Source of the DNA: Apostichopus leukothele
Taxonomy: Eukaryota; Echinodermata; Holothuroidea; Aspidochirotida; Stichopodidae
DNA length: 33,412 bases
Assembly: GCA_010014835.2 (NCBI GenBank)
Contig: JAAAKB020000014.1
Span: 284,815 to 318,226, forward strand
Reading direction: 5' to 3'
The position numbers were made by a program, and so were the translations under genes. This document shows, piece after piece, positions 1-10,464 of this stretch (position 1 is the first letter of the stretch; each line of letters opens with the position of its first letter). The notes under the pieces were generated by a model. The model saw nothing but the letters and a program-made list of their open reading frames with translations, made no database searches and had not been told where the DNA came from.

Positions 1-3000
1 TGAATATCATGTTTCTATCAGATCAAGGTTAGGAACTGTTTGTACTGACAATACCAGTGCTTTGAGAGCATGATATTTGAGTACAGTATAGAGAGGTATT
101 AGCATTCGGAAATTGTTTCAACTGGCTGCATTACCTCGCTGTAACATTCATATGCAATGAGTTGCGCAATTCCGAACTAATAGCCAAATATCGTAAATAT
201 AGAAAATATTACAAAAGCAGTAAGGACGAAGAAAATCACTGGCAGCCTTTGTGGACATTGTAATGGCATTAGGTAGTTCAAATTGGTTTTGAATATGGAA
301 ATACAGTGTTTTCACAAAACCTATTACTGATTTGTGGACTTGTGTACGCAGTTAATGATTTATTTCTGTCTTATTTAATTAAGTAATCAAACCGCTGATG
401 TTATCAAATCAATCACAATAGCTGGAGATGTCACTTGCAACACATGTAATTATTCGTATTCAAAATTTTGCGAGACTCATAATATTTTTCTATAGTGTCA
501 TTATTTCACCATATGAAATAACAACAAAGAAATGCCTGACTGATTCGTAATGTACTTTCGTCTTATTGTAATAAAGTATACTGTACTTCCGTTAATGTTT
601 GACAATTCCGGACTGGCCGTTTGTTTAGGCGATTAACTGACCCCTACGTATTACGTTAATGTATGTAAAATCATTGAGTGGTAAGAGCTATGGAGAAGGT
701 TAATCGATTTCAGCCATCCGCATGTGTGAAAACACTGAGCGACCAAAGCATACAATGATCCTATGACGTCATGTTATCTGCAAAAAAAGAGATGTTTATC
801 TCCCATCAATTGAAAGCCTCGTCGTTCCAAAAGAACGCAAAAATATCCTCACAGAATGCATGCTATCAAATTACCGCTGTTAAGTGGGGAACAGCTCAGT
901 TTATATTGCTTCGCGTTGATTAGTGTTATAGGAGGACTTTTTGAATGTTTACAGAAAATCAAGCAAATAAATCAACGAGAAACACTGAAAATGGAAGCCA
1001 TAAATCAGATGACCACGTGACTTGGATTAATTTCTAAGTCTTTCGTGTTGGTAAGATGAAAGTAAATCATGGCTCATGATGGATCTTTTATAAACAAGGA
1101 CTCATTCTGAGCGTCATACTCTCATCGGAGGTGTTTGGTTTAAACATCTTTTCATGAAGAGCTTACTGAGCCTCACCACGACAAGTCATTTATCTTTATA
1201 AATTTTAAGCTACGCTTTAAATTGAACTTGGCAACATTCTTCTAGACAGCAGGTTAAATGCAATTCAGAGGCAAGAAAATGATTCTCTTATACATTTTGC
1301 ATACCGCCAAATCGACCAACTTTGGTGAAATGAATAAATTTATTTCTTATAAATGAGTAATCAATAAAGGTACATTTCCTATTGCCCATAACTAATACCT
1401 TTTTTACAATATTTTAAGCTATGGTTTTTGCTATGCTGTTAACCTGTCAGTATATATGACAAAGGTAGATTCTCTGATACTTACGCCAAGTGATGGGACA
1501 TTTCCGTCTATACAAGTTTATATTCTCGAAACACTGACTATAGATCTCACAAAAATAACTGATGCTCTCGCTGTGGCTTCCAAGTTCTATTAATAAAACT
1601 ATTTCATCCTATGAAAGTTTTAATAAGCTTTGTTTGAAACTTTGCGAACGTGACTGTCTTCTTTACACTATGATTTACATTGAAGAAACAGAGCGACTGC
1701 TGCTCTCGGCATATGTAAACATTAGGATGTTCCTGTTCGGTCATCCGTGAACAGAACTTTCGAGCTAACATTAATTAAAATCCTTCCATAAAAACACGTA
1801 TCTTATCTTTCCTGTGAACAATAACTCTATAAAATACCAAATTTACGACACATTTCCTTTGAATTCAACAAACAGTTTCTGAGATCCATTCCCGCTGAGT
1901 CGAGATATTTCCCTTTGCTCACGTGAGTTCGACTACCAGTACGTAGATCTTTAAATAGACAGATGCAGTTTGTCGTGATGGTTTCAAACTGGCTTTTTAA
2001 TCAGCGGAATAGCCTCTCTCTTAACGATCGAAGAGCGGAGGGAGGATAAATTAATGTCACTTCTGGCAGGGTATACGTATATCCCTGTATCGTCTTTGAT
2101 ATATGTTCCTTGAGAAATGTATACATTGAAAAGCATCTGTATTCCATCTCTTATGGAGTTTTATATGAATTGGCGAAATTATCGAGCTATTTGCGCGCAT
2201 TAAAACGGCTAATTTCGAATGCCTGTTTCAAACTTGCAAAGCATGAAATGTATGTTTAGTGTTGACCTGGATTTTAGAGCCGAATCTGCAGTTGTTGTTT
2301 TTTACTTTAAATAAAATATAATCTACTTCGTTTAACCTTTTAATTCGTGCTTGGTTCTTGAAAGTCATTTACTTAACTTTGTAACTTTGATCTTGTTACA
2401 TTATAGAGAGCTTGTCTTACAGGGCCAAAATACAATGGATTACCGTGTAAATGGTTTAGTAGTGCCAAATGATCTAAGATAAACATAGTGATTGCACAGT
2501 AACTGATATCAAGACAATTTAAAAAGGGATACATTAGGTAAACTGAATTCATACAAAGTACACGTTTTCAGTGGCTGATTCATATGAAACAGCTTCACCT
2601 ACAACACTCTAATATATGGTTAAAAAGCTATTGAGCTCACCTAGCTTTCTGATCCGTTTTTCATTGGTTAAAGTAACCCTAAACTTGTCCTACTTATAGT
2701 GTAATCCCTCCCGCTATCGGCATTTACTGATCTCTTTTCGTTAACCAGGTTTAATTCCATATAGACAGTGAAGTTCACAGCCAAACCGATCAGCCCTTGG
2801 TGGATTTTGGTACTCCTCTCCAACGCTGGGAGGCTCAGCGTGTAACGATCAATCAAGCTGATATCGGAAGTTGACGATTCGTTATTATATTAACAGCCCC
2901 TGGACCGGAATGACATCAATATACCTTTAAGATAGTTACTTTTAATTTAATTTAGTCTCAGGAGAGGACATGTGGGTCAACAGCCTCATTTCCTACAGTG

Positions 3001-3414
3001 TACGTCACTCAAGGTATATATCTAATGAAGACTCTAGAGCGATTGATAAGTGTTTTACAATTAGTAACAGAAGCATCATGTACTGATAGTATAGGCCCTT
3101 ATATACCACAACTAAAATAGGACTGGTCAGGTAGGCACAATAATACAGCTACAACTATAGTTTATGATCTATGGATTCATCGCAGCTATATATACAAACA
3201 GATGAATGTGGACCCTACATCGAATGGAAAAACGAAATGCCAACATACTTTGTGGTTCGACCTTAAATTTTATATGAGAACATTTAATGTAACACTGCAG
3301 AACATAACAATTTAAAAATGTTAGCCCTTGACATCAAAATTATGACTTTTTGGCCTCCATAAAAAGGTCTTTGTACTCAGTAAGGTGGATGAAAAGCTTC
3401 AGCATCTGGAGTTA
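1..3414. other. No gene recognised; probable intron or flank of the PDE1-type gene
   Basis: The stretch is AT-rich, and the longest open frames are about 60 codons with no recognisable protein motif. I looked on the minus strand for the exon that should follow the PDE1 exon at 8077-8341 (a LLDTEDEL / VRDWLAST-like stretch) and saw none. The region is therefore either part of a very long intron or lies outside the gene. The only short site of note is a CRE-like palindrome at 763-772. Confidence 0.5.
763..772. promoter_or_regulatory. CRE-like palindrome
   Basis: ATGACGTCAT is a perfect 10-bp palindrome containing the CREB/ATF octamer TGACGTCA at 764-771. A second canonical CRE lies at 7182-7189. 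No gene start is visible nearby, so function is inferred from the motif alone and chance occurrence is possible. Confidence 0.25.
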
Positions 3415-3884
3415 TGGTTTGACCGCACAGATTTCTACAATATGGTTTGACCATACAGAAACCTACAAAATGGTTTGATAATACAGAAACCTACAACATG
3501 GTTGACTTTTACAGAAACATACCAAATGGTTTGACCGTATAAGATACCTACAAATGGTTTGACCGTACATAAACCTACAAAATGGTTTGACCGTACAGAA
3601 ACCTACAAAATGGTTTGACCGCACAGAAACTTACAAATGGTTTGACCGTACAGAAACTTACAAATGGTTTGACCGTACAGAAACTTACAAATGGTTTGAC
3701 CGTACAGAAACCTACCATATGGTTTGACCGTACAGAAACTTACAAATGGTTTGGCCGTACAGAAACTTACAAATGGTTTGACCGTCACATAAACCTACGA
3801 AATGGTTTAACCGTACAGAACCTACCAAATGGTTTGACCGTACAGAAACCTACAAAATGGTTTGACCGTACAGAAACCTACAAA
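3415..3884. repeat. 27/28-bp minisatellite, about 17 copies
   Basis: The unit begins TGGTTTGACCGTACAG and continues AAACYTACAAA, with an optional extra A. I count 17 units over 470 bp. Early units (to about 3560) are the most diverged, units in the middle (about 3610-3780) are the most uniform, and one unit has an inserted base. Because most middle units are 27 bp long, both strands stay open there and give repetitive peptides. Those frames are products of the array and I do not call them genes. Confidence 0.95.
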
Positions 3885-4225
3885 TTTCTATTTACAAAAT
3901 GGATCCACTTATCACATATGGTTTCATCCAAACTTTGCTATTGGAATTATTATGTTTATGGAGTCGGTGTTACCGACATTGACTTTTCTCTGCTGGGCTG
4001 CTATGAGGTTTGACCTCTAAGAAAAACAATTCGCTTCTTGTAGTCGTAAACGTGGACTCATACGCGAAGATGGTCTTTATCCAAGCTTTGCTTTTGGGAG
4101 TTATCGTGAACTCAAATGACATTGAACCGCCGAAGAAATAAATAGGATTCTACTTACTAAGTTGATTCTTCGTACAACGTATTTAGTTAACTACCCTATA
4201 TTCTTGAGTTATAGTGTATAAAGCC

Positions 4226-4272
4226 ATACACAGCACACGCAACACACACATAGACACACACACAACACCACC
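4226..4272. repeat. CA-rich microsatellite
   Basis: An imperfect run of CA dinucleotides is broken by G, T and AA interruptions. It lies directly upstream of the hairpin at 4288-4302. Confidence 0.7.
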
Positions 4273-4287
4273 ATTAAATAGAATGCT

Positions 4288-4302
4288 CTTGCCTTCGGCA
4301 AG
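4288..4302. repeat. CTTGCC/GGCAAG hairpin, possible 3' tail of a non-LTR element
   Basis: CTTGCCTTCGGCAAG is a perfect 6-bp stem with a 3-base loop. It is followed by GAATAAAAATTGAAGAAG and further GAAG-type triplets up to about 4330. A short hairpin followed by a simple AAG-rich tail is how some LINE or SINE 3' ends look. No reverse transcriptase frame is visible next to it, so if it is such an end it is heavily truncated. Confidence 0.3.
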
Positions 4303-5653
4303 GAATAAAAATTGAAGAAGCAGAAGAGAGAACTTGGAACATATAGTCTTTTAAATTCTGTTTCTTGGCACCACCGAGATTTTTGTAACCGTTCTTAATT
4401 GGTTGTTATCCCAGTATACATGTATAGCCCACCTAAGTATATCCTAAGGACACAGGTATCAAACGATGAGTATCTAATTCAACATATAGTATGCTGTTCG
4501 TGGCCACATTAATAGCACAAGTTCAGATAGTCATGTCTTTTGTTGCCAATATCATCTGTCATTTTCGAATACATTTTCCTTGTCAAAGAAGCATATATAC
4601 TTATGCCTGATCAAATGCACGATGAAAACACTTTAGAAGCATGGCGCCACCAACAAATCCCAAAGCGTCTTGCCAAGTGAGATTCTGCATTAGCATGGCT
4701 TCTAATCAGATGCAGTGGGAGTAAGAGAGGGAATTGATGTGTTAAGTCCATCTCCTTCGTCGCCATGTTTCAACTAAAAGGAACATTTATTTAGATTGTG
4801 GTTAAGCCAAGGTATTTCACAGGATCTCGTTCATAGTCTCTTAAAACTCTATAGGCCCATATGAATAGTATCAACGAGGTATCACGGTATATTGAGTTGA
4901 AAATAACACATCTATAATTTAGTAAAGACGATTTTTACCAAGATCAAATCAGTTTCTCGTTCATTTAAAGTGACCAGATTTGATTCTGATTCTTAGCGTA
5001 GCTTTTTAAGTTGGAATACATAATAATGTTTGATTTCCTTTCATCGATAATGATCACAACATTATGTAGTCTGATGGAAAGCTACTTCTACTGCAGTGGA
5101 GTTCATAGTTATGAACGATCTGCTAGTGGAATTAATTTCTGTATATGGTTTGCTTGCTACAGTAGTGACGCTGCTATGCACAGTTTAACTGTATATGCAC
5201 ATTTGTAATACAATAATGCAAGATCAACGGCCTCAGACGACCAAAAAATGTAATGATCAGTTTCAGTAATTAATATTCTAAAATATTTATAAGATATACT
5301 ATTGTCTAAAAATGGTTTGAATCTAACACCAATTTATAAAGGGAAGTTACCCAAATTTCTTTGTGTTGCCCGCAGCACCGAGCCGCCCAAAACTGCCTGA
5401 TTAGACATTGTTAATATACTGCAATAATTAGCTACTGTTTTTGGCAAGTAAACTAGAGAATAAGATCTACTTTAGAAATCCATTAGTGTTTCATTTGATC
5501 TGTGTCCTCGCTACTGCTGTGTATCTTCAGTTCACACAGATGTTGTTGTGTTCTTTGGTTACACGTATAGCGTTAAGCAGTCAAGTAGTATTACTACCTC
5601 TATAACATACTCGGTTTTCGTACAATTTACTTTGATTTAATTAGATAATTAAA

Positions 5654-5676
5654 AGATTTGATTGGAAATCAAATCT
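5654..5676. repeat. Perfect inverted repeat, 10-bp arms, 3-base loop
   Basis: AGATTTGATT is followed by GGA and then by its exact complement AATCAAATCT. No feature explains it. It could form a short hairpin in either transcript. Confidence 0.8.
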
Positions 5677-6191
5677 GTCGATCTGAGCATTTTATTCCAT
5701 GAAGATTTTTATTCTGATCATAGCTTAGGAATATATGCATCAACGAATACAGTAATTTCTACGTGATTAAAACATACACTGATGGTACGCAATATCCCTA
5801 TATACTATAATAAATAATTATTTCACAGCTGTATTTTGATACCAGCAGGAACAATATGGCTACTTCCAAAGGACCACAATACTACCAGCACAATCCTTGT
5901 AATAACGCCCCTTAAGGTCTGCACACTATCAATCGGCTTATTCTATCATTCAATATCTTCTCTGTGTCATACGTATTCCATTAATGACTGCATGGTTAGA
6001 CCCTTCAACAGTGGAGGGCGACGTAGCTGCAGTCTGTTTTCGATCACGTTTTATATGTCTGTACCGTATGGTTTTAGTGTTCTCATAGCGTATAAACATC
6101 CAATACATGGTGTCGATGTCAAGCACTTAATTAATAACTTGTTCGAATATTAGTCTTGTATAAGGACATAAAGCTTATGAGGTACCCGTAA

Positions 6192-6386
6192 CAACAATAA
6201 CGTATATATCCCACAACTCATAACGATTGACTGACTACGCTATGACTACACTATATCATCAATGACGTATATATTCCACAACTCATAACGATTGACTGAC
6301 TACGCTATGACTACACTATATCAACAATAACGTATATATCCCACAACTCATAACAATTGACTGACTACGCTATGACTACACTATAG
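6192..6386. repeat. 65-bp tandem repeat, 3 copies
   Basis: Units start at 6192, 6257 and 6322, an exact 65-bp period. Each contains CACAACTCATAAC, then ATTGACTGACTACGC, then TATGACTACACTAT. The copies differ by only a few substitutions, which implies recent duplication or ongoing homogenisation. Confidence 0.95.
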
Positions 6387-6666
6387 CACTAGTTCGAAAC
6401 ATATCTCTGTCATGTTTACTGACCGTCTTACAGTGTCTGTTTAACTATAAATTATGAGCTAACATAGTACACCAAGGAAGTTGTCTCATCATATCAAATA
6501 GCTTTATAATTCACAGCATCAACATCTATGACTGCAGAGGTAAGGTGCATGGACGCATATTGAGTATAGAAATACTGATAAAACCAACCCTATAGCTCTC
6601 AATGAAGAATCTAAATTGTGAAATGATGTCATGCTTGAGACATATAAAGACAGATTAATATTATAC

Positions 6667-6690
6667 TTTATACTACTTTAGTAGTATAAA
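6667..6690. repeat. Perfect inverted repeat, 10-bp arms, 4-base loop
   Basis: TTTATACTAC, then TTTA, then GTAGTATAAA. The arms are exactly complementary. It lies in AT-rich DNA and could be chance or a relic of a small palindromic element. Confidence 0.8.
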
Positions 6691-7176
6691 TATTATTTTA
6701 GTTTCTTATGTATATGATTGATATAGCTATAATATTCACGTTTATAGAATCTCTTTTGACTTCTTCTATTTTAAAACACCGTACTATGGTAAACATATTA
6801 TGGTACTTTCTTTGACTAAGCAGAGGCATATGATTTACCATTCAACCGTATTTCACCATCGCATCTCAGTTGCTATGGAAATTGTTACTCTGACAGTAAA
6901 ATCAAACAGATTTAGCCTACCCTGATAATAGATACCACCATGCAGACAAAGTTACGGGTTTAGTTATTCAGTGATTAAGTCCGATCGTCATGTTTCTAAT
7001 ATATCACTAAGCTACTGGTACAACAACAAGAGTTTTTCGGTTTTGAGGTTATTTTAACAAACCAAGACAAAAGGCAACGAGGCCTAATAAGTAGCCAAAA
7101 GAAAGCTTGCCAGCAACATATATTCCGTTGGATACGGCACGTACAGAATGAAGTCACAACATTAATTTTAGGCCAT

Positions 7177-7194
7177 GCAGGTGACGTCACCTGC
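7177..7194. promoter_or_regulatory. 18-bp perfect palindrome with a CRE core flanked by E-boxes
   Basis: GCAGGTGACGTCACCTGC reads identically on both strands. Its centre is the CREB/ATF site TGACGTCA (7182-7189). Overlapping it on each side are the E-boxes CAGGTG (7178-7183) and CACCTG (7188-7193), of the type bound by Snail, ZEB and bHLH factors. It lies 0.9 kb past the PDE1-type exon in the direction of transcription. That the site is functional, and that it acts on PDE1, is inference. Confidence 0.4.
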
Positions 7195-7791
7195 GAGGCC
7201 GTATACCTCTGTATTAACATATATATTAAAGGCATGAAATGTATTGCATTTCATTTATGAATAGTTTAATACGCAATTTTGGAGAAAATAACCATGAATG
7301 ATATGACAGGTTTATAGAAGTGTTGTCGTATGAAAACAGTTACAAGAGTACTTTTAATGAGTCCGGAAAGTATAAACTGGTCTTGTGATACTTCTTTCTA
7401 GACAGGAGTGGCGTTACTTCGTCAACTAAAGATATAGTGAACAAATCCAGGATCTAGCCGTTATGAATCAATATGATCTTCTTTCATTGAGAACTTTACA
7501 CATTCACGTTTTTGAATACGATAAGTTTCAGAAGTCACAAAGTCGGAACAGTGGTACATGTACCATGTGTTTAATATTATATCTTTTCACATAGATCAGT
7601 ACGTTTATCGATCGAATCATTTTTATATAGATCAGTAAGTTTATCGGTCCAAATTAAATATCCACAGGCTCTACACGGTTTTTAGCATAATGGACAAGGT
7701 TTTCAGAGAGGGCAAATTTGACACATTTGCTGCGTTATTGAGGCTGGAACTTTAGTCTTTGGTGAGAGCGTTAGTTGAATGTTTAATATGG

Positions 7792-8029
7792 CATAACACA
7801 ACGGACGATCAATGTTGAGATATCATACATAGATACATAACACAACGGACGATCAAGCTTTTGATATCATACATAGATACATAACACAACAGAAGATCAA
7901 CTTGTTGATATCATACATAGATACATAACACAACGGACGATCAACCTTTTGATATCATACATAGATACATAACACAACGGACGATTAACCTTTTGATATC
8001 ATACATAGATACATAACACAACGGACGAA
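7792..8029. repeat. 44-bp minisatellite, 5.4 copies
   Basis: Units start at 7792, 7836, 7880, 7924, 7968 and 8012, an exact 44-bp period; the last copy is partial. Each full unit carries CATAACACAACGGACGATCA and TATCATACATAGATA. The third unit is the most diverged in the shared ACGGACG part. The array lies inside the intron that follows the PDE1-type exon, with its near edge 48 bases from the exon end. Confidence 0.95.
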
Positions 8030-8076
8030 TATGTAATACCGAAGATTTAATTTTGCTACATATATTGGTTTCTTAC

Positions 8077-8341
8077 CTTGATTCATCTTTACGGATTGCA
8101 TCTAATACAGCAACAGCGTACTCCAAGTTTTCTTTTAAGTCTTTTGTGGTGATAGTTTCTTTGTCCAGCCTCAAGACCAAACTCCTTAGTCTCATAGCAG
8201 CCTCTGCAGCGCCCTCTGTTGTAGACACTGAAGGCATGTTTTCTTTCATACTTAGGTCGAGGCTTGTTAATGACTCTTCATCAATCTGCTGTGATGTCTG
8301 CCTCCGTAACCGGCGTTTAGAACTTTTCAAGTCTTTCCAGC
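8077..8341 (-). CDS. Exon of a calmodulin-dependent phosphodiesterase (PDE1 type), N-terminal region; partial gene
   Basis: PDE1 enzymes hydrolyse cAMP and cGMP in the cytosol when calcium-calmodulin binds their N-terminal region. This 265-nt exon has a strong acceptor (CTTCCAACTCTAG before 8341) and donor (TCAAG then gtaag at 8076). It is open from WKDLKSSKRRLRRQTS to DAIRKDESR. The second half, LRSLVLRLDKETITTKDL and then KENLEYAVAVLDAIRKDESR, matches the family's N-terminal domain in order: a basic-hydrophobic calmodulin-binding helix, then DLKxNxEYAxxVLxAxxxDExR. The first half, with KRRLRRQTS, is not recognised; RRQTS could be a basophilic kinase site. The exon enters in phase 1 and leaves in phase 2, where the family continues R-LLD. 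I found neither the exons encoding the HD-type catalytic domain nor the first exon, so they must lie outside the window or in very small exons I missed. The family assignment is firm; choosing among PDE1 paralogues is not possible. Confidence 0.8.
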
Positions 8342-8988
8342 CTAGAGTTGGAAGGAGAAAAGAAAAGTGAATTTAACGACAACTTCCTGGAGGCTGTTAC
8401 TAATTGCTCTTTTGGGACTTTTCATCAAAATACTTGTCATTTAAGTGCAATAGAAGGTGAATCGAGAATTACGAGCCTGCACGAAGAAGAACAAGACCGT
8501 GAAAAGGGGAGATTTATTGCGAAGAATTGCTATGGTAACTATATAAAACATACCAGCGTATATATCAGTGGCATTAATACGCTCCAATAATATACAAATC
8601 CAAGCTGGTACTAATATGCATTATATTACTCCTGTATGTCTTGCATCCAAATCAATTGCCAGACAGGACTTTTCATACTCCAAATACGGTTATAAGTCTG
8701 AAATAAAACAAACATTAGTTAGACGCCACCAATACAATATCAAAGAGACCCAGGACGATGCTTTTACTTAATGTACTCAGAATTAGGCCGCCATATTCCC
8801 GCTTCTGGTTGCTCAGTGACTGTAAGAAGTCCTAAATGGGAACAGAAAATCCAATAAGCTTATATCTATTGATGGAATTCTTTTCATTTAAGCGGTGCAT
8901 ACATTGGATTTTAATTTATTACAGGGTGGAATCGCAAGACATTAGAGCTTATAGCTAATACCAGTAAAGTTAATTAAATAGTAAAATT
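8342..8988. other. Upstream intron of the PDE1-type gene; nothing else recognised
   Basis: A good polypyrimidine tract and AG lie immediately before the exon at 8341. Beyond that I see no further exon. The 80- and 67-codon plus-strand open frames at 8348-8771 run antisense to the intron and show no motif. Confidence 0.5.
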
Positions 8989-9175
8989 CAGTGGCGTATA
9001 TTTCATTTTGACATTGGGGGGGGGGGTGAGGTTATCTACATAGTTTAAGATGAGGGGTGGCAACCCACGCGCAAAAGGGCGTACGCGATCACCAAGCGCT
9101 TGCCGGGGAAGGGGTTCGAGCGGAGGGGTGTGCCTCTCCCCTTCAGAAATTGTTGACAATCGCGATATTATATAA
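8989..9175 (+). repeat. Degenerate dispersed repeat, GGCGTA/G-run family, copy A
   Basis: It opens with CAGTGGCGTA. This is followed by a run of 12 G at about 9016-9027, and then a GC-rich stretch (GCGCAAAAGGGCGTACGCG, CGAGCGGAGGGGTGTG) quite unlike the surrounding AT-rich DNA. Copies B and C share the NGGCGTA start and nearby G run on the opposite strand. I do not know the family. No transposase is visible, so these are probably short non-autonomous relics. Confidence 0.55.
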
Positions 9176-9625
9176 TGCAAAATGAGGCAACTTGAAGATG
9201 GTTTTGTGCCCTACTTCCTCATATAAAGTTATTGTAATAGTTCAACACAAAAGTTAGCCTCTTCAGTCAATGTTTCAAAAAGGGACCAAAGGTGTCTGTT
9301 ATGGCCACATAATCTATCAAATGTATTGTTTCCAATCGTTATCTTGAAGTTGAAGTTTTGATTGAACATTAATTATGGGTTAGAGAGAATAAATCATCTT
9401 GAAATCAACAGAAGTTTTCATCGTTTCTTTGAGTGGAGCTTCTTAATCAATGGAACTAGGCTTCCGTTAACAGCCTACCAAGTAATATTACCCCCAAGGG
9501 CAGCGATAGTACCAACTCTACCGAGCTACAGACACAGTCATAGCGACATAGTCACATACACTAGAGTATTGACGTTTCTTTTAGCTATCTAACGATATAG
9601 AATTTGTTATGGTCTGTCCATAACA
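9176..9625. other. No feature recognised
   Basis: AT-rich DNA between repeat copies. A 76-codon plus-strand open frame at 9362-9592 has no motif or splice context. Confidence 0.5.
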
Positions 9626-9690
9626 CTGGGGAGATGATAACATGGGTCATCCCTTAGTGAAATGTTGGGGGACACATTCCCATTCCCTGA
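9626..9690 (-). repeat. Diverged partial duplicate of the repeat at 9822-9890
   Basis: ACATGGGTCATCCC followed by AGTGAAAT and ACATTCCC resembles ACATGGGCCATCCC, AGTCAAATAGTG and ACATCCCCC at 9830-9872. It lacks the GGCGTA end, so it looks like a truncated relative of copy B. Confidence 0.4.
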
Positions 9691-9785
9691 TCTTGTAACC
9701 TTGTTTCAAAATATAAAACATGTTACAAATGATCGCTTTCTTAAATAATCTTCATTTTTCATGTGGAGAAAAACTGTACTTCTGG

Positions 9786-9901
9786 CTCACACATATCCAT
9801 ATAATTGAGGGGAGGGGGGGGGGCAATAATTACATGGGCCATCCCCAATAGTCAAATAGTGATACATCCCCCCTCCCCACCCCCCGGATCTACGCCTATG
9901 C
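9786..9901 (-). repeat. Degenerate dispersed repeat, GGCGTA/G-run family, copy B
   Basis: Read on the minus strand it starts GCATAGGCGTAGATCCGGGG and continues through two more G-rich runs; the other end has a plus-strand G run near 9809-9822. It shares the CATAGGCGTA start with copy C. Confidence 0.55.
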
Positions 9902-10130
9902 ACTGGTGGTCTTATTTTTAGAACTTCTAGGTAGGTTTGGCAAACTTGTTGACAAAGCATCAACAATTCCTTTGAATCAACTGATTCCAATAGCACAGGT
10001 GTACAACGTTATACTACTGCAGTGTTGTATCGCGTGTAACTCATGCGTACCGTATATATGGTAACAGAGAAATAAATAATAATAAATAATCATAATAAAA
10101 TAGAACAGAAGCTTAGATCAGTCAGCTAGC
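9902..10130. other. No feature recognised
   Basis: A short AT-rich stretch with an AATAAATAAT repeat around 10071-10090. There is no coding signal. Confidence 0.4.
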
Positions 10131-10202
10131 TAACTATATTTTGCTGGTTATAAATATAGTTAACAAATATCAATGGATTTGTACACAATATCAACCAGCA
10201 AA
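10131..10202. repeat. Two overlapping perfect inverted repeats (alternative hairpins)
   Basis: TAACTATATTT (10131-10141) pairs exactly with AAATATAGTTA (10152-10162) across a 10-base loop. TTTGCTGGTT (10140-10149) pairs exactly with AACCAGCAAA (10193-10202). The second stem uses bases in the loop of the first, so the hairpins compete. The segment may be the remains of a small palindromic (MITE-like) element. Confidence 0.7.
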
Positions 10203-10464
10203 TATATTATCTCTCTAGGCAAACAACGTATAATTTAATATATAGGCCTAGCAAATGATGTCTTTTGAAAACTGGATTCCAAATATTCTACTTGTTCCAA
10301 ACTTCACATCTATAATTAAATATTAGATAGCTTCAAACAACCTTATGTAGTGGAGTTACGGAGTTAGTTATGTATGTTGGCCCTGGAAGAAATACCGACA
10401 GAGAAGTCGACAAGTCTTTCAAACGAACGTAAGCTGGAAATATTCAAAGGGTGCTAGTGACATG

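Larger units (their letters stand above)
3885..6191. other. No gene recognised; simple repeat and hairpins
   Basis: This stretch holds a CA-rich run, a CTTGCC/GGCAAG hairpin that may mark the tail of an old non-LTR element, and a 10-bp-stem hairpin at 5654-5676. A 105-codon plus-strand open frame ends at 6153, but it starts with TTG, resembles nothing I know and has no splice-site context. I regard it as chance. Confidence 0.5.
6387..7791. other. No gene recognised; hairpin and CRE palindrome inside
   Basis: Apart from the inverted repeats at 6667-6690 and 7177-7194 I see no coding or RNA feature. A 79-codon minus-strand open frame at 6996-7235 has no recognisable motif or splice context. 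The stretch is probably intron of the PDE1-type gene. Confidence 0.5.

Noticed and set aside
3603-4013. Overlapping open frames on both strands with LTVQK / TVKPF repeats
   Set aside because: They are entirely produced by the 27-bp minisatellite, whose unit length is a multiple of three.
5836-6153. 105-codon plus-strand open frame
   Set aside because: It has no ATG at its start, no motif and no splice context; random frames of this length are expected in 33 kb.
8348-8771. Plus-strand open frames of 80 and 67 codons
   Set aside because: They are antisense to the PDE1 exon edge and intron, with no motif.
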